The notes under the pieces: model-generated
Database searches by the model: none
Told to the model about the DNA's origin: nothing
Seen by the model: only the letters and a program-made list of their open reading frames with translations
Part shown: one piece after another, positions 7,080-15,772 of the stretch
How positions within the stretch are numbered: the first letter of the stretch is position 1
Layout: the number at the start of each line of letters is the position of its first letter
Translations under genes and position numbers: made by a program
NCBI GenBank assembly: GCA_038207585.1
Contig: JBBQZP010000039.1
Span: 1-31,689 of the forward strand
From: JBBQZP01 sp038207585
Lineage (GTDB): Bacteria; Pseudomonadota; Alphaproteobacteria; Rhodobacterales; Rhodobacteraceae
DNA length: 31,689 nucleotides
Reading direction: 5' to 3'

Positions 7080-8336
7080 TTACTGCCGTGCCCCGACCGA
7101 AGCATCCCCAGCGTTCGGCCCGTATTTTTCGACAAAAGCCACGGTGCGGGGCAGGCAGTTCGTGCGCAGGTCGTAATTCTCAAGGATCGTTCGCCGCGCT
7201 GCCGCCCGCAGATCGGTGAACCGCCCCGGATGCGCCAACCCCTTGGTCAGCATCTTGGACCAGCCCTCAACATCAAAGAAATCCACCAGCCGCCCGTTCA
7301 CTCCATCTTCGATCAGTTCCTGCACGGGTGCTGTGCGCGACCCGACCACGAACGCCCCCGCCGACATCGCCTCCAGCATCGACCAGGACAGCACGAACGG
7401 ATAAGTCAGATAGGCATGCACCCGGCTGATCTGCATCAGCGCCACGAAGGTCGGATAAGGCACCTTGCCCATGAAATGCACGCGGGCGGGGTCAATTTTT
7501 CCCGCCACTTCGGCCAGAAAAATGTCTTTCCATTTCTTGCCGTCGGGCGCTGCGCGACCATAGCTGACCTCATCGCCGCCCACGATCACCACATGCGCAT
7601 CGGGTCGTGCGGCCATCACCGCAGGCAGGGCGCGCATGAAGATGTGATAGCCGCGGTAAGGTTCCAGATTGCGGTTCACAAAGGTCAGCACCTCATCCCC
7701 TGCGCGCAGAACCCGGCCGTTGGGCAGGGTCACGCTGGCGGCAGGATCGGGCTTCATCACGTCAGTGTCGACTCCGTCGAAGATGACCTCGATCCGGTCG
7801 CGCAGCGCGGGCGGAAAGGTGCTGGCCTGCCAGCGGGTCGGCGACAGCCCCGCGTCGGCATGCAAAAGCGATTGCCCCAGATGGGTAGTGCGGCCCTGCG
7901 CGATCATCACCTGATCAAAGCTGCGCTTTTCAAATTCGGGGTCAAAGCCAACATCTGCCCCGATGCCGCGATAGTAGAATTCCGCATAAACCAGCAGCTT
8001 TGCCGATGGCCAGATTTCCTGCAGATACAGCGTCTCACCCCAGCCGGAATGACCAAAGATCACATCCGGTACATAGCCCTTTTCATCGCGCAGATGCAGA
8101 CAGGCGCGGGCCACCGTCACCCCGCGGTCGCTCATCAGGGTATAGTTCCGGCCCAACCGTGTGGCCGCCGGATCGGGAGTCAGACCTTCGTGCTTGTATT
8201 TCATCACCGGAATGGCCGAACCGCGCGTGTTGCCGCTGTCGGTCAGCGCCAGACATTCGTGCCCGCGCCGCTGCATTTCCGGGGCCAGATGCAGGAACTG
8301 GCCGGGGAAATTCTGATGGATGAACAGGATTTTCAT
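7080..8336 (-). CDS. Family 4 glycosyltransferase
   Basis: A 418-residue GT-B glycosyltransferase. The N-terminal half opens MKILFIHQNFPGQF, a glycine-rich nucleotide-sugar transferase start; the C-terminal half has the GT4 pattern E-x(n)-E in SMLEAMSAGAFVVGSRTAPVQE (Glu322 and Glu340), where the second glutamate contacts the donor ribose. NRNLEPYRGYHIFMRALP marks the start of the second Rossmann domain. No membrane segment, so it probably acts at the cytoplasmic face on a glycan or lipid acceptor. Its ATG overlaps the stop of yejF by four bases (ATGA), so translation is coupled to the peptide-transporter operon, which is an odd partner. Donor and acceptor cannot be told. It ends seven bases from the convergent small gene. 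Confidence 0.9.
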   Translation of the reverse strand: MKILFIHQNFPGQFLHLAPEMQRRGHECLALTDSGNTRGSAIPVMKYKHEGLTPDPAATRLGRNYTLMSDRGVTVARACLHLRDEKGYVPDVIFGHSGWGETLYLQEIWPSAKLLVYAEFYYRGIGADVGFDPEFEKRSFDQVMIAQGRTTHLGQSLLHADAGLSPTRWQASTFPPALRDRIEVIFDGVDTDVMKPDPAASVTLPNGRVLRAGDEVLTFVNRNLEPYRGYHIFMRALPAVMAARPDAHVVIVGGDEVSYGRAAPDGKKWKDIFLAEVAGKIDPARVHFMGKVPYPTFVALMQISRVHAYLTYPFVLSWSMLEAMSAGAFVVGSRTAPVQELIEDGVNGRLVDFFDVEGWSKMLTKGLAHPGRFTDLRAAARRTILENYDLRTNCLPRTVAFVEKYGPNAGDASVGARQ

Positions 8337-9943
8337 GTCACCCCCTTTGGTGCCAAGCCAAAAGCCGCCTGAAGCAGGTTGCGCGTGTATTCGGTTTGCG
8401 GGGCCGCAAACATCGCCTGCGCCTCGCCCGTCTCGACGATGTCACCGTTTTTCATCACGATGACCTTATGCGCCAAAGCCCGAACAACCCGTAAATCATG
8501 GCTGATGAACAGATAGGCCAGCCCGTATTTTGCCTGCAGATCGCGCAGTAATTCCACAATCTGCACCTGCACCGTCATATCCAAAGCCGATGTCGGCTCG
8601 TCCAGCACCACCAGTTTGGGGCGCAGGATCATCGCGCGGCCAATGGCAATGCGCTGCCGTTGGCCGCCGGAAAACTCGTGCGGATAGCGCGCCATCGTGG
8701 CGGGGTCCAGACCGACCTCCTCCATCATCGCGCGCACCATGTCATGCGCGTTTTGCCCGGGAGGAACACCATGCACGCCCAGACCTTCGGCGATGATTTC
8801 TTCGACCGTCATGCGCGGCGACAGGCTGCCGTAGGGGTCTTGAAACACGATCTGCATATCGCGCCGCAGCGCCCGCATCTGGCCCGCCCGCCAGCCGTGC
8901 ACGTTCTGCCCCTGAAACACGATCGGGCCGTCCGAGGCAATCAGCCGCATGATTGCCAGCGCCAGCGTCGTCTTGCCCGACCCGCTTTCGCCCACAATCC
9001 CCAGCGTTTCCCCCGCCCGGACCGAGATTGTGGCCGCGTTCACCGCTTTCACATACCCGACCACCTTGCGCATGAACCCCGCATGCAGCGGAAACCAGAC
9101 GCGCAAAGCGTCCGTGCGCACAACCTCGGCCGCACCGGGCGCCACCGGGGCGGGATGCCCCGTCGCCTCGGCTGCAAGCAGTTTTTTCGTATAGGGATGT
9201 TGCGGGTTCTGGAAGATATCCGCCGCTGGCCCCTGTTCGACAATTTCACCGTGCTGCATCACACAAACCCGGTCAGCAATGCGGCGCACCACGTTCAGAT
9301 CATGGGTGATGAACAAAAGGCTCAGCCCTTCGCGCGCTTTCAACTCGGCCAAAAGGTCAAGGATCTGCGCCTGAATGGTCACGTCCAGCGCGGTTGTCGG
9401 CTCATCCGCGATCAAGAGCTCCGGCCCGTTCGCCAGCGCCATTGCGATCATCACGCGTTGGCGCTGCCCGCCCGAAAGCTGATGCGGATAGGCCCCAAGG
9501 CGGCTTTCGGCATCGCGGATGCCAACCTTGTTCATCAGCTCCAGCACCTTCGCACGAAGCGCCGCACCCGACAGACCCTGATGCAGCGTCACACTTTCGC
9601 CGATCTGCTTTTCGATCGGGTGCAGCGGGTTCAGGCTGGTCATCGGCTCTTGGAAAATGAAGCTGATGTCGTTGCCGCGCACCTTGCGCAAGGCGGCGGG
9701 CGACGCCCCCACCATTTCCGCGCCAAGATACCTGACCGATCCGCCAACCCGCGCGCTGTCGGGCAAAAGTGCCACCGTCGACAGCGCCGTGACCGATTTT
9801 CCCGACCCGGATTCGCCCACCAGCGCAACGGTTTCGCCCTTGCCCACGGTAAAGGACACACCTTTTACAGCCTGAACCTCGCGCCCGTCCTGCCGGAAGG
9901 CAACCGTCAGGCCCTGCACGTCAAGCACGACGCCGCCGGTCAT
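8333..9943 (-). CDS. yejF: Oligopeptide ABC transporter, fused dual ATPase (YejF)
   Basis: A 536-residue protein with two complete ABC ATPase domains in one chain, as in YejF of the YejABEF peptide (microcin C) importer. Domain 1: Walker A GESGSGKS at 43-50, signature LSGGQ at 157-161, Walker B LLIADE at 176-181, and switch His in THD. Domain 2: Walker A GESGSGKT at 318-325, signature FSGGQRQR, Walker B LVVLDE and SHD. Both sites look catalytically competent. The protein powers import at the inner face of the cytoplasmic membrane. The start ATG at 9943 overlaps the yejE stop by four bases (ATGA), which fixes it against the longer open frame reaching 10048; its own stop overlaps the glycosyltransferase start in the same way. 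Confidence 0.95.
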   Translation of the reverse strand: MTGGVVLDVQGLTVAFRQDGREVQAVKGVSFTVGKGETVALVGESGSGKSVTALSTVALLPDSARVGGSVRYLGAEMVGASPAALRKVRGNDISFIFQEPMTSLNPLHPIEKQIGESVTLHQGLSGAALRAKVLELMNKVGIRDAESRLGAYPHQLSGGQRQRVMIAMALANGPELLIADEPTTALDVTIQAQILDLLAELKAREGLSLLFITHDLNVVRRIADRVCVMQHGEIVEQGPAADIFQNPQHPYTKKLLAAEATGHPAPVAPGAAEVVRTDALRVWFPLHAGFMRKVVGYVKAVNAATISVRAGETLGIVGESGSGKTTLALAIMRLIASDGPIVFQGQNVHGWRAGQMRALRRDMQIVFQDPYGSLSPRMTVEEIIAEGLGVHGVPPGQNAHDMVRAMMEEVGLDPATMARYPHEFSGGQRQRIAIGRAMILRPKLVVLDEPTSALDMTVQVQIVELLRDLQAKYGLAYLFISHDLRVVRALAHKVIVMKNGDIVETGEAQAMFAAPQTEYTRNLLQAAFGLAPKGVT

Positions 9944-11043
9944 TGAAACGTCTTTCTGGGGTCGAACGCATCGCGCACGCCTTCGAATATGAACACCAGC
10001 AGGCTGAGCATGATCGAGAATGTAAAGAACGCCGCAAACCCAAGCCACGGCGCTTGCAGGTTGTCCTTACCCTGCTGCGCCAACTCACCAAGGCTGGGCG
10101 CGCTGGCGGGCAGGCCAAAGCCCAGATAATCCAGTACCGCCAGCGTGCCGACAGCACCCGTCACCAGAAACGGCAGGAAGGTCAGCGTCGCCACCATCGC
10201 ATTGGGCAGCACATGCCGCACGATGATAAGCCAGTCACTGACCCCCAACGCCCGCGCCGCGCGGACATATTCGAAATTCCGCGCCCGCAGGAATTCGGCC
10301 CGCACCAGCCCCACAAGCGAGGTCCAGCTAAAGATCGTCAGCAGCACCACAAGCAGCCAGAAGTTCATCTGCCAGATCGCGGCCACGATGATCAGAACGT
10401 AAAGCATGGGGATCGCACCCCAGATCTCCAGCACGCGCTGAAAGATCAGGTCGGTCAGCCCGCCGAAATAGCCCTGCACGGCCCCCGCCGCGATGCCGAC
10501 GATGGTCGAAAAGAACGTCACGATCAGTGCAAAGCAGACCGACAGCCGGAACCCGTAGATGACCCGCGCCAGCACATCGCGCGCGGTGTCATCGGTGCCC
10601 AGCCAGTGCTGCGCATCGGGGGCCGACGGGGCGGTGCCGTCAATATCATTGATGGTGGTATAGCTGTAGGGAATGGGCGGCCACAGAATCCAGCCTTTCT
10701 GCCCGCCTTCGGGCACGTCACCCGCGTCGATGCCCTGCAAAATTCCCTCGGGGTCATCAAAGCACGTCTCAACCCCGCCCGACCGGATCAGACAACGCAC
10801 CTCGGGGTCGCGGTAGCCCGCTTCGGTCTGGAAATCGCCACCAAATGTGGTTTCGGGGTAAAATTTCACGAAGGGCGCGTAATAATCGCCGCGATACTGC
10901 ACCAGCAGCGGTTTGTCATTCGCCAGCATTTCGGCACAAAGCGACAGCCCGAACAGCACCGAAAACAGGATCAGCGACCAGTGCGCCCGGCGGTTCTTCT
11001 TGAAATTGCGCCAGCGGCGCTGATTAAGGGGGGAAAGGGCCAT
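9940..11043 (-). CDS. yejE: Oligopeptide ABC transporter permease YejE
   Basis: A 367-residue inner-membrane permease of the OppC/DppC type, subunit of the YejABEF importer. It has an N-terminal membrane segment (WSLILFSVLFGLSLCAEML), a long periplasmic loop of about 110 residues with QHWLGTDDTARDVLARVIYG (the LGTDxxGRD-like OppC motif), then five more helices. The EAA loop that docks on the ATPase is in EYVRAARALGVSDWLIIVRHVLPN. The gene starts three bases after yejB ends and overlaps yejF by four bases, so expression is tightly linked. Confidence 0.94.
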   Translation of the reverse strand: MALSPLNQRRWRNFKKNRRAHWSLILFSVLFGLSLCAEMLANDKPLLVQYRGDYYAPFVKFYPETTFGGDFQTEAGYRDPEVRCLIRSGGVETCFDDPEGILQGIDAGDVPEGGQKGWILWPPIPYSYTTINDIDGTAPSAPDAQHWLGTDDTARDVLARVIYGFRLSVCFALIVTFFSTIVGIAAGAVQGYFGGLTDLIFQRVLEIWGAIPMLYVLIIVAAIWQMNFWLLVVLLTIFSWTSLVGLVRAEFLRARNFEYVRAARALGVSDWLIIVRHVLPNAMVATLTFLPFLVTGAVGTLAVLDYLGFGLPASAPSLGELAQQGKDNLQAPWLGFAAFFTFSIMLSLLVFIFEGVRDAFDPRKTFQ

Positions 11044-11046
11044 GCG

Positions 11047-12201
11047 TTATCCCCGCCGCTCGAAATCAATGCGGGGGTCAATCCAGACATACATCAGGTC
11101 CGAGATGATGCCGACCACCAGCCCCATCAGGCCAAAGATGAACAGCGTGCCGAACACCACCGGATAATCGCGCTGCACGGCGGATTCGAACCCCAGCCGC
11201 CCCAGACCGTCCAGCGAAAAGATCGTCTCGATGATCAGGCTTTGCCCGAAGAAGATCGAGATGAACGCCGCCGGAAAGCCCGCGATCACAATCAGCATCG
11301 CGTTGCGAAAGACATGGCCATACAGCACCTGCCGTTCGGCCAGCCCCTTGGCGCGGGCGGTGATGACGTATTGCTTGCGGATTTCATCCAGAAAGCTGTT
11401 CTTGGTCAGCAGGGTCAGCGTGGCGAAACTGGCGATGGTCGACGCGATGATCGGCAACGTCATGTGCCACATGTAATCGACCGCCTTGCCCCATATGCTC
11501 AGGCTGTCGAAATTGTCCGACGTCAGGCCCCGCAACGGGAACCATTGGAAGAACGACCCCCCCGCAAACAGCACCAACAGCATGATCGCAAACAGAAATC
11601 CGGGTATTCCATACGCCGCGATGATCACCCCGGAGGTCCAAGTATCGAACGCCGATCCGTCCCGCACAGCCTTTCGGATGCCCAAGGGAATCGACACCAG
11701 ATAGGCAATCAGCGTCGACCAAAGCCCCAGCGAGATCGACACCGGCATCTTTTCCAGAATGAGATCAATGACCGAGATTGACCGGAAATAACTTTGCCCG
11801 AAATCGAACCGGGCATAATTGCCCATCATGATTCCAAAGCGTTCCACGACGCCAATGTATTCCTTGCGACATTCGGGGGATTTGGTCGATGGCGTGCCGG
11901 TAAAATCCGGCGCGCAGACGATGCGCGCAAAGCCGAACTGACGTTCCAGATCGTCAATGAATTCGGGGGGCAGCCCCCGCGCACCGACATAGGTGCTGCC
12001 GCCTGAAAGCTGGTCCTGCGCGCCGCTGTCGCCGCCCGTTCCATTGATCGCTTTCAGCGCATCGCCGCCGCCATCCAGCTTGGCCAACACCTGCTGAACC
12101 GGCCCGCCCGGCACAAACTGGGTCAGCGCGAAGTTCACGATCAATATCCCGATTAGCGTCGGAATGATCAGCAAAAATCGCCGGAGGATATAGGCGCCCA
12201 T
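11047..12201 (-). CDS. yejB: Oligopeptide ABC transporter permease YejB
   Basis: A 384-residue OppB/DppB-type permease. The N-terminus MGAYILRRFLLIIPTLIGILIVNFALTQFVPGGP is the standard first helix of this family, followed by a long periplasmic segment (about 35-150) and five further helices. The EAA loop is in RKQYVITARAKGLAERQVLYGHVFRN. It pairs with YejE to form the membrane channel. It lies 32 bases downstream of yejA. The enlarged first periplasmic loop, rich in glycine, is usual for YejB compared with OppB. Confidence 0.94.
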   Translation of the reverse strand: MGAYILRRFLLIIPTLIGILIVNFALTQFVPGGPVQQVLAKLDGGGDALKAINGTGGDSGAQDQLSGGSTYVGARGLPPEFIDDLERQFGFARIVCAPDFTGTPSTKSPECRKEYIGVVERFGIMMGNYARFDFGQSYFRSISVIDLILEKMPVSISLGLWSTLIAYLVSIPLGIRKAVRDGSAFDTWTSGVIIAAYGIPGFLFAIMLLVLFAGGSFFQWFPLRGLTSDNFDSLSIWGKAVDYMWHMTLPIIASTIASFATLTLLTKNSFLDEIRKQYVITARAKGLAERQVLYGHVFRNAMLIVIAGFPAAFISIFFGQSLIIETIFSLDGLGRLGFESAVQRDYPVVFGTLFIFGLMGLVVGIISDLMYVWIDPRIDFERRG

Positions 12202-12233
12202 CGGGGTAAGGTCTGCTTTCTGCCCTGCGTTTC

Positions 12234-14138
12234 TTATCTTAGCGCGCCCGATGCCTTCAGCGCGGCGGCCTTTTCCGCGTTATACCACCAGAAACTCAAC
12301 TCGCCCAGAGCGTATGGCGCGGGCGTTGCAGGGTGTTCATAAAAATCATAGGAGGCCACCCAATCGGCGGCCTTGTACCATTGCGGAACCCAGAACTGTT
12401 CGGCCCGCAAGACCCGGTCCATCGCCTTGGTGGCCACGGTCAGATCATCTTTCGTCTTGGTGGCGAGAACCACCTTGATCATCCGGTCCACTGCGGGGCT
12501 TTTCAGCCCCATCACGTTGAACGCCGACACATCGGCGGTCGCGGAATCGTAATATTGCTGCAATTCCGGGCCGGAAAAATAGGTGGTCCGGGCAAATTCC
12601 GTAACCAGATCAAAGTCATATTTCGGCGGGCGCACACGGTCTTCATATTGCGCGCCGTCCACTTCGGACAGTTTGGCATCCAGCCCCAGCGCGCGCAGGT
12701 TTTCCACCAGCGGGTTGTTGATCCGGCTGAACGACGGGTTGTCTGACAGAACTTCCAGCGTGAAAACCTCGCCCTTGGCATTGCGACGCATGCCGTCGGA
12801 CCCCACGGCCCAGCCCGCGTCATCCAGCAGTCTGGACGCCTTGCGCAGATTGCCGCGATCAAGCTGTTTCTCGCCCGACACGGCCCCGCTGACCGGCGGA
12901 TCGGTCAGGATGCCGGCGTCCAGAAGCCCCTCATCGACCAAGGGTTGCAGCAGCGCCACTTCCTCGGGCGAAGGCGCGCCCTCGGCGGCCATCCATGTGT
13001 TTTCCCAGAACGAATTCACCCGCGCATAAAGCCCGTAGAACAGTGTCTTGTTCGTCCATTCAAAGTTGAACATCAGGCCGATCGCCTGCCGCACACGAAT
13101 GTCCTGAAACTTTTCCCGCCGCAGGTTGAAGACATAGGCCTGCCCCGTGGCCTTGGCGCCCGATGGGATCTCCTCCAACTTGACCGCGCCGGATTTTACC
13201 GCCGGAAAATCATACTGCTCGGCCCAGATTTTCGACGTGTTTTCCTTGCGGAATGTATAGGCCCCGGCCTTGAACGCCTCGAACGCGGCGGCACTGTCGG
13301 CAAAATATTCCATCCGGATCGTGTCGAAATTGTTCTGGCCCTTATTGATCGGCAGCGCCTCGCCCCAGTAATCTGGGTTGCGGCGATAAACGACCGTTTG
13401 GCCGATGTTCATGCGGTCAAGGCTGTAGGGGCCGGTGCCGATGAACGGGCGGATGTCGTTTTCCTCCAGATCGCGGGCGTTTGCGACGTAATCCGCTTTG
13501 GAAATAACCGAGAGACCGCCCACATCGGCGGGCAGATCGCGCCACGGCACGCCGTCGTTGAAGGTGAACTTGACGCGGTGCGCATCCAGCGCCTCGGCCC
13601 CCTTGACGTTCTGCGCAAAGATCCGGCGAAAATCGCTTAATCCCTTGTCGCGGAAAATTTCATAGGAAAAAACCACGTCATCGGCCGTCATCGGCGTGCC
13701 GTCGGAAAATTTCACCTCGGGGCGCAGGTTGAAGATCACCCAAGACCGGTCTTCGGGGTATTCGATGGTCGAGCAGAGCAGGCAGTAACTTGACCCGATT
13801 TCATCCGCCGTGCCGGTCAGGATGCTTTCGTAAGGCAGGCTTGCAATCACGTCCGACCGGCCCTTGATCGAATAGGGATTGAGCGAGTCAAACCCGCCCG
13901 GCCACCACTGCGACATCTCGCCGCCCTTGGGAGCGGCGGGGTTCACATACTCCAGATGGTCGAAATCGGCCGGGTATTTCAGATCGCCAAAAGTCGAAAT
14001 CCCATGCGCCGTGATGATCGTTTCGGCCCGTGCCAGCGTCACGAAAGCCATGCTGCCCAGTGCCAACAGCCCTGAAAACATTACCAACCGGACCGGATTT
14101 GGGCGGGCAAGGCGGGCTACTTTGGTCTGCTGGGTCAT
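12234..14138 (-). CDS. yejA: Periplasmic oligopeptide-binding protein YejA-like (SBP family 5)
   Basis: A 634-residue extracellular solute-binding protein, the capture subunit for the YejBEF importer. A twin-basic-flanked hydrophobic signal (LVMFSGLLALGSMAFVTLARA, residues about 18-38) ends at ARA before ETIITAHG. The mature protein has the SBP_bac_5 pattern: a PADFDHLEYVNPAAPKGG start, the FSDGTPMTADDVVFSYE segment around the ligand cleft and the repeated PFIGTGPY motif. ATG 14138 is chosen over the longer frame to 14189 because AGGAGA lies six bases before it and the signal peptide then has normal length. First gene of the yejABEF-glycosyltransferase operon; a promoter is visible upstream. 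Confidence 0.93.
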   Translation of the reverse strand: MTQQTKVARLARPNPVRLVMFSGLLALGSMAFVTLARAETIITAHGISTFGDLKYPADFDHLEYVNPAAPKGGEMSQWWPGGFDSLNPYSIKGRSDVIASLPYESILTGTADEIGSSYCLLCSTIEYPEDRSWVIFNLRPEVKFSDGTPMTADDVVFSYEIFRDKGLSDFRRIFAQNVKGAEALDAHRVKFTFNDGVPWRDLPADVGGLSVISKADYVANARDLEENDIRPFIGTGPYSLDRMNIGQTVVYRRNPDYWGEALPINKGQNNFDTIRMEYFADSAAAFEAFKAGAYTFRKENTSKIWAEQYDFPAVKSGAVKLEEIPSGAKATGQAYVFNLRREKFQDIRVRQAIGLMFNFEWTNKTLFYGLYARVNSFWENTWMAAEGAPSPEEVALLQPLVDEGLLDAGILTDPPVSGAVSGEKQLDRGNLRKASRLLDDAGWAVGSDGMRRNAKGEVFTLEVLSDNPSFSRINNPLVENLRALGLDAKLSEVDGAQYEDRVRPPKYDFDLVTEFARTTYFSGPELQQYYDSATADVSAFNVMGLKSPAVDRMIKVVLATKTKDDLTVATKAMDRVLRAEQFWVPQWYKAADWVASYDFYEHPATPAPYALGELSFWWYNAEKAAALKASGALR

Positions 14139-14189
14139 CGTGTCTCCTGTGGGTCGGGGTCGCGGCTTGGCGGGCAAAAGCTGCGGCAC

Positions 14190-14217
14190 AGTATGACGTG
14201 GCGCGCCGATCTCTCAA
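14190..14217 (-). promoter_or_regulatory. yejA: Probable promoter of the yejABEF operon
   Basis: On the minus strand TTGAGA (14217-14212) and CATACT (14195-14190) are spaced by 16 bases, 52 bases upstream of the yejA start and just downstream of the cytochrome c terminator hairpin. The match to a sigma-70 type site is good; it was found by eye. Confidence 0.5.
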
Positions 14218-14253
14218 GTTCCGTTTGTGTGAAGCAGGGCCCCCGATACGCAA

Positions 14254-14277
14254 ATGGCCGCCCCAAAGGACGGCCAT
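14254..14277 (-). terminator. Terminator-like hairpin after the cytochrome c gene
   Basis: ATGGCCG and CGGCCAT form a perfect seven-base stem with a ten-base loop, 25 bases downstream of the cytochrome c stop. On the minus strand it is followed by TTTGCG, a short T-run, so it is a modest intrinsic terminator separating cytochrome c from the yej operon. Confidence 0.6.
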
Positions 14278-14301
14278 AGTGTCGCACAATCAAAGATCAG
14301 A

Positions 14302-14820
14302 TCACTGCTGTGTCGCAAGCCAGGCGATCACATCGGCGCGGTCCTGAACCTTGGACAGGCCCGCAAAGCTCATCTTGGTGCCCGGCGCATAGGCCTTGGG
14401 GCTGATCAAGAACTTGTTCATTTCCTCGGGTGTCCAAGGCTGGCCCTCGAACGCCTTGAACGCTGCCGAATAGGCAAATCCTTCAACGGCGGCATGATTG
14501 CGGCCAACCACACCGTTCAGATGCGGGCCGGTGCCGTCGGACCCGTCAACCTTGTGGCAGGTCGCACATTTCTTGAACACGGTCTCGCCCTTGGCGGGGT
14601 CTGCAGCGGCATAGACCTCGTCAAACGCAGGGCCTTCGTCGGCCGGCTCTCCGGCATCTGCTTCTGCGCCGGCAACTTCTATGGTGTAAGCCTGCGCTTC
14701 CTCGCCATGCCCTTCGCCGCCACCATAGATGATCTGCGCTCCCCATGTTCCCAGAAGAAACACCAGAAGCGATCCGCAGAGCGCGCCTACGGCTTTGGTC
14801 AATGTCATCGTGTCGAACAT
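14302..14820 (-). CDS. Membrane-anchored class I cytochrome c (CycM/cytochrome c-y type)
   Basis: A 172-residue electron carrier. Residues about 10-31 form a single uncleaved membrane anchor (AVGALCGSLLVFLLGTWGAQIIYGG), followed by an acidic Ala/Glu/Gly-rich linker (35-70) and a class I cytochrome c domain. The haem site is CATCH at 85-89, and the sixth ligand is Met150 in GTKMSF. This layout matches CycM / cytochrome c-y, which passes electrons from the bc1 complex to terminal oxidases while tethered on the periplasmic side. The ATG has AAGGA seven bases upstream. It is divergent from pheA, with interleaved promoters. Confidence 0.92.
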   Translation of the reverse strand: MFDTMTLTKAVGALCGSLLVFLLGTWGAQIIYGGGEGHGEEAQAYTIEVAGAEADAGEPADEGPAFDEVYAAADPAKGETVFKKCATCHKVDGSDGTGPHLNGVVGRNHAAVEGFAYSAAFKAFEGQPWTPEEMNKFLISPKAYAPGTKMSFAGLSKVQDRADVIAWLATQQ

Positions 14821-14847
14821 GTCAGGTCCTTCTGGCGGTTTGCGCGT

Positions 14848-14877
14848 TATCTATCCGCTTCCCCCACCCGGTTTCAA
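14848..14877 (-). promoter_or_regulatory. Probable cytochrome c promoter
   Basis: Minus-strand TTGAAA (14877-14872) with ATAGAT/TAGATA (14854-14848) at 17-18 base spacing, about 28 bases before the start codon. Its -35 abuts the -10 of the divergent pheA promoter. Confidence 0.5.
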
Positions 14878-14879
14878 GG

Positions 14880-14885
14880 TATACT
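14880..14885 (+). promoter_or_regulatory. pheA: Probable pheA -10 box
   Basis: TATACT, a near-consensus -10, lies 50 bases before the pheA start; the -35 position is poor. It sits three bases from the -35 of the divergent cytochrome c promoter, so the two polymerase sites overlap. Confidence 0.4.
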
Positions 14886-14935
14886 AGCGCGACCAATCGC
14901 CTCTTTCTGGGGGCAATTCGAACAGGACCCGACAA

Positions 14936-15769
14936 ATGACTGCAAAAATCGCATTTCAGGGAGAGTTGGGCGCCTATTCCCACACCGCCTGCCGACAGGC
15001 CCGCCCCGATCATCAGGCGATCCCCTGCCGCACCTTTGAAGACGCGATCGAGATGTGCCGCAGCGGGGCCGCCGATCTGGCGATGCTGCCGGTCGAGAAT
15101 TCGACCTATGGCCGCGTTGCCGACATTCACAGTCTGCTGCCGGGGTCAGGCCTGCATATCATCGACGAGGCGTTCGTGCGGGTGCATATCGCTTTGCTGG
15201 CCGTGCCCGGTGCGACCCTGCCGCAGATAAAAACCGCGATGAGCCATACCGTGCTGCTGGGCCAATGTCGCGACTTCCTGCGCAAACACAACCTTTCGGC
15301 CATGACCGGGGCGGATACCGCAGGCTCGGCCAAGATCGTAGCTGAAAAGGGCGATCCGACGCTTGCAGCACTGGCATCCGAACTTGCGGGCGAGATTTAC
15401 GGGCTGGACGTGTTGGCCCGCGAAATCGAAGATCAGGCCAACAACACCACCCGCTTTCTGGTGATGTCACGCGAACCGAACCCCGCACGGCGCGGGGCGG
15501 GACCGATGATCACCACCTTCACCTTCCGCGTGCGCAACATTCCGGCAGCGCTTTACAAGGCGATGGGCGGCTTTGCCACGAACGGCGTGAACATGACCAA
15601 GCTGGAAAGCTATATGGTCGGCGGCAGCTTCACCGCGACCGCTTTCTATGCCGATATCGAGGGCCACCCCGACGACGCCAACGTAGCGCTCGCCTTTGAC
15701 GAGTTGCGTTATTTCACGACGCAGTTCGATGTTCTGGGGGTCTATCCGTCGGATCGTGGCCGGGACTGA
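14936..15769 (+). CDS. pheA: Prephenate dehydratase
   Basis: A 277-residue monofunctional enzyme that converts prephenate to phenylpyruvate in phenylalanine synthesis, in the cytoplasm. The catalytic domain opens KIAFQGELGAYSH and holds PVENSTYGRV (51-61) and the diagnostic TRF motif in NNTTRFLV (172-174). The C-terminal ACT domain (about 192-277) has the phenylalanine-sensing segment GVNMTKLESYMVGG, where ESRP is more usual. There is no chorismate mutase domain, as expected for alphaproteobacteria. It is divergent from the cytochrome c gene and convergent with the SRPBCC gene, three bases between stops. A CAGGA stands ten bases before the ATG. Confidence 0.95.
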   Translation: MTAKIAFQGELGAYSHTACRQARPDHQAIPCRTFEDAIEMCRSGAADLAMLPVENSTYGRVADIHSLLPGSGLHIIDEAFVRVHIALLAVPGATLPQIKTAMSHTVLLGQCRDFLRKHNLSAMTGADTAGSAKIVAEKGDPTLAALASELAGEIYGLDVLAREIEDQANNTTRFLVMSREPNPARRGAGPMITTFTFRVRNIPAALYKAMGGFATNGVNMTKLESYMVGGSFTATAFYADIEGHPDDANVALAFDELRYFTTQFDVLGVYPSDRGRD

Positions 15770-15772
15770 ACG

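Noticed and set aside
8660..9946. 428-codon plus-strand open frame
   Set aside because: Mirror of yejF, whose two ABC domains are unambiguous.
9943..11781. 612-codon plus-strand open frame
   Set aside because: Mirror of yejE and yejB; composition is His/Gln/Arg-rich and no ribosome binding site precedes it.
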